A DNA stretch of 64,000 nucleotides from Epiperipatus broadwayi. Lineage: Eukaryota > Onychophora > Udeonychophora > Euonychophora > Peripatidae. The stretch's first letter is position 1, and each line of letters starts with the position of its first letter. Location of the stretch: assembly GCA_028023455.1 (NCBI GenBank), contig JAQFVV010006220.1, forward strand, positions 8,413,852-8,477,851, read 5' to 3'. Positions 63,050 through 64,000 of the stretch are shown piece after piece. The translations under genes were made by a program, and so were the position numbers. The notes beneath the pieces are model-generated. The model worked only from the letters and a program-made list of their open reading frames with translations. It made no database searches and had not been told where the DNA came from.

Positions 63050-64000
63050 TACACCTGGGTCTCATTTTACGCGATAGATAGGTTCCTCAGAAAACATGCG
63101 CAAATGAAATCATGCAAAAATAGATGTAACTTACCTTGAAAAAGGGGGGATACAGACTGTGATTTTTCAAAAATTGTGTAAAAGCAAAGCACCAATGTAA
63201 AATTATTTAAAATTCGCGCAAAAAAAAATAAGGAAATAAAATATGACTAATAAAAAATTTCAAATTTGAAAAAAATTGATACAAGACAAACTTTTTTTAA
63301 CTATAATATTTAATTTTATTCAAAATAATATATTTTTATGCATAATTTACAGTACAGTAATTTATATTCTTTTTATACATGTTTTAATTATTATCGCTAT
63401 TTGCCGATAAACAGGTTCGTTTGCAAACTGGTAAAAAATCAGATTCTTCACAAGAGGAAATACAACTAGCGTCAACTTCACATCACATTAATTTCAGGTC
63501 ACCTTAAGTAATTTTTAAATTGTTAATTACAATTAAAAATCAGATTTTAATTTGTAATTGTCAAATTTAATTGTGCCCATTGCTATTACTCACCTTTCAA
63601 AAATAAACTTGTGGACATTAAATGATTAATAATTGATTACATTCTTTTTTAAAAAGCAAAAATAGAATGTGATTTAAAATGCAAAATTAACATGCACAAT
63701 TTTTGAACAAATTTACATTATAATCTTATAAAATTTAATGTGTGTATACATAAAATGTGGAAATCATGATTTTAATTTCATTATTGCATAAAATCTTACT
63801 ATTATAAAGCACTGAAAATATTGAAATTACTAAGATGAAAGTCGAATTCCAATAATGTGCTATTACTTTCAATATGACATAAGTGCGTGAAATTTATTAT
63901 TTAAAGTAATAGCGCATTATGGGAGTTCGACTTCTGAAGAAACGTGAATCGCGTAACTTCAAAATCGCGTTAAATGAATCTGCGTAAAATGAGACCCAGA
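63050..64000. mobile_element. pogo/Tigger-like non-autonomous DNA transposon
   Basis: Perfect 18-bp terminal inverted repeats CTGGGTCTCATTTTACGC at 63,055-63,072 and 63,982-63,999. The sequence after the left end (GCGATAGATAGGTTCCTCAG.., ..CATGCGCAAATGAAATCATG) has the GCG-rich subterminal style of pogo/Tigger elements (..CGCGgataGGTTCC..). If the true end is CACCTGGG.., a TA lies just outside at 63,050-63,051, as expected for a TA target site. The right outer end is cut by the window edge. A second, inner palindrome at 63,842-63,930 pairs GTCGAATTCCAATAATG.. with ..CATTATGGGAGTTCGAC. No transposase; about 0.95 kb. Confidence 0.7.

Noticed and set aside
1-64000. CRISPR arrays, bacterial operons or phage genes
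   Set aside because: No spaced direct-repeat array, ribosome-binding sites or dense gene order; introns and LINE content show a eukaryotic nuclear sequence.

Overview
This is a window of very AT-rich nuclear DNA (roughly three quarters A+T by eye) from an invertebrate animal. Evidence: ankyrin exons with GT..AG introns that I recognise as the mechanosensory channel gene nompC (TRPN1), an abundance of non-LTR retrotransposon relics, a Ty3/gypsy-type element, fold-back and MITE-like elements, and no bacterial-style gene packing. The nompC peptide resembles the arthropod protein most closely from memory, so an arthropod is my best guess (a chelicerate would fit the base composition and long introns), but the sequence does not prove it.

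Layout. 1-6,690: four phase-0 ankyrin-repeat exons of nompC on the minus strand (6,583-6,687, 6,407-6,508, 5,269-5,367, 290-430), joined by introns of 74, 1,039 and 4,838 bp; the 3' part of the gene runs off the left edge and I found no further 5' exon to the right. 6,690-12,300: AT-rich DNA with a palindromic MITE (10,022-10,371) and a fold-back element with a tRNA-like core (10,483-11,140). 12,330-14,570: an old minus-strand RTE/BovB-type LINE relic. 15,000-16,420: a perfect 27-bp palindrome, a tRNA-like sequence and a MITE fragment. 18,900-26,950: a LINE cluster made of two RTE-like copies (plus, then minus; the second retains a 399-codon RT frame with an intact FADD box) around two tandem 5'-truncated copies of a different LINE. 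27,000-35,300: mostly unique DNA with three possible plus-strand exons of an unidentified gene (28,586, 34,396, 35,137) and two short LINE RT fragments. 36,950-41,000: two more LINE relics. 42,104-54,876: a complete but degenerate Ty3/gypsy-type LTR retrotransposon on the minus strand, with unusually long (about 3.1 kb) LTRs, TG..CA ends and a 4-bp GTAT target-site duplication. 55,010-64,000: MITE-like and fold-back elements and, at the right edge, a pogo/Tigger-like non-autonomous DNA transposon.

How it fits together. The only gene I can name is nompC; everything to its right is either a very long 5' intron, intergenic DNA, or both. Almost all longer open frames are pieces of selfish DNA. 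I did not find a new multi-gene system. The items most worth following are the long-LTR gypsy element, the fold-back family with a Pol III-like core present at two loci, the CTGATGA..GAAA hairpin repeat, a homopolymer-smeared patch inside an otherwise good RTE frame, and the candidate exons.
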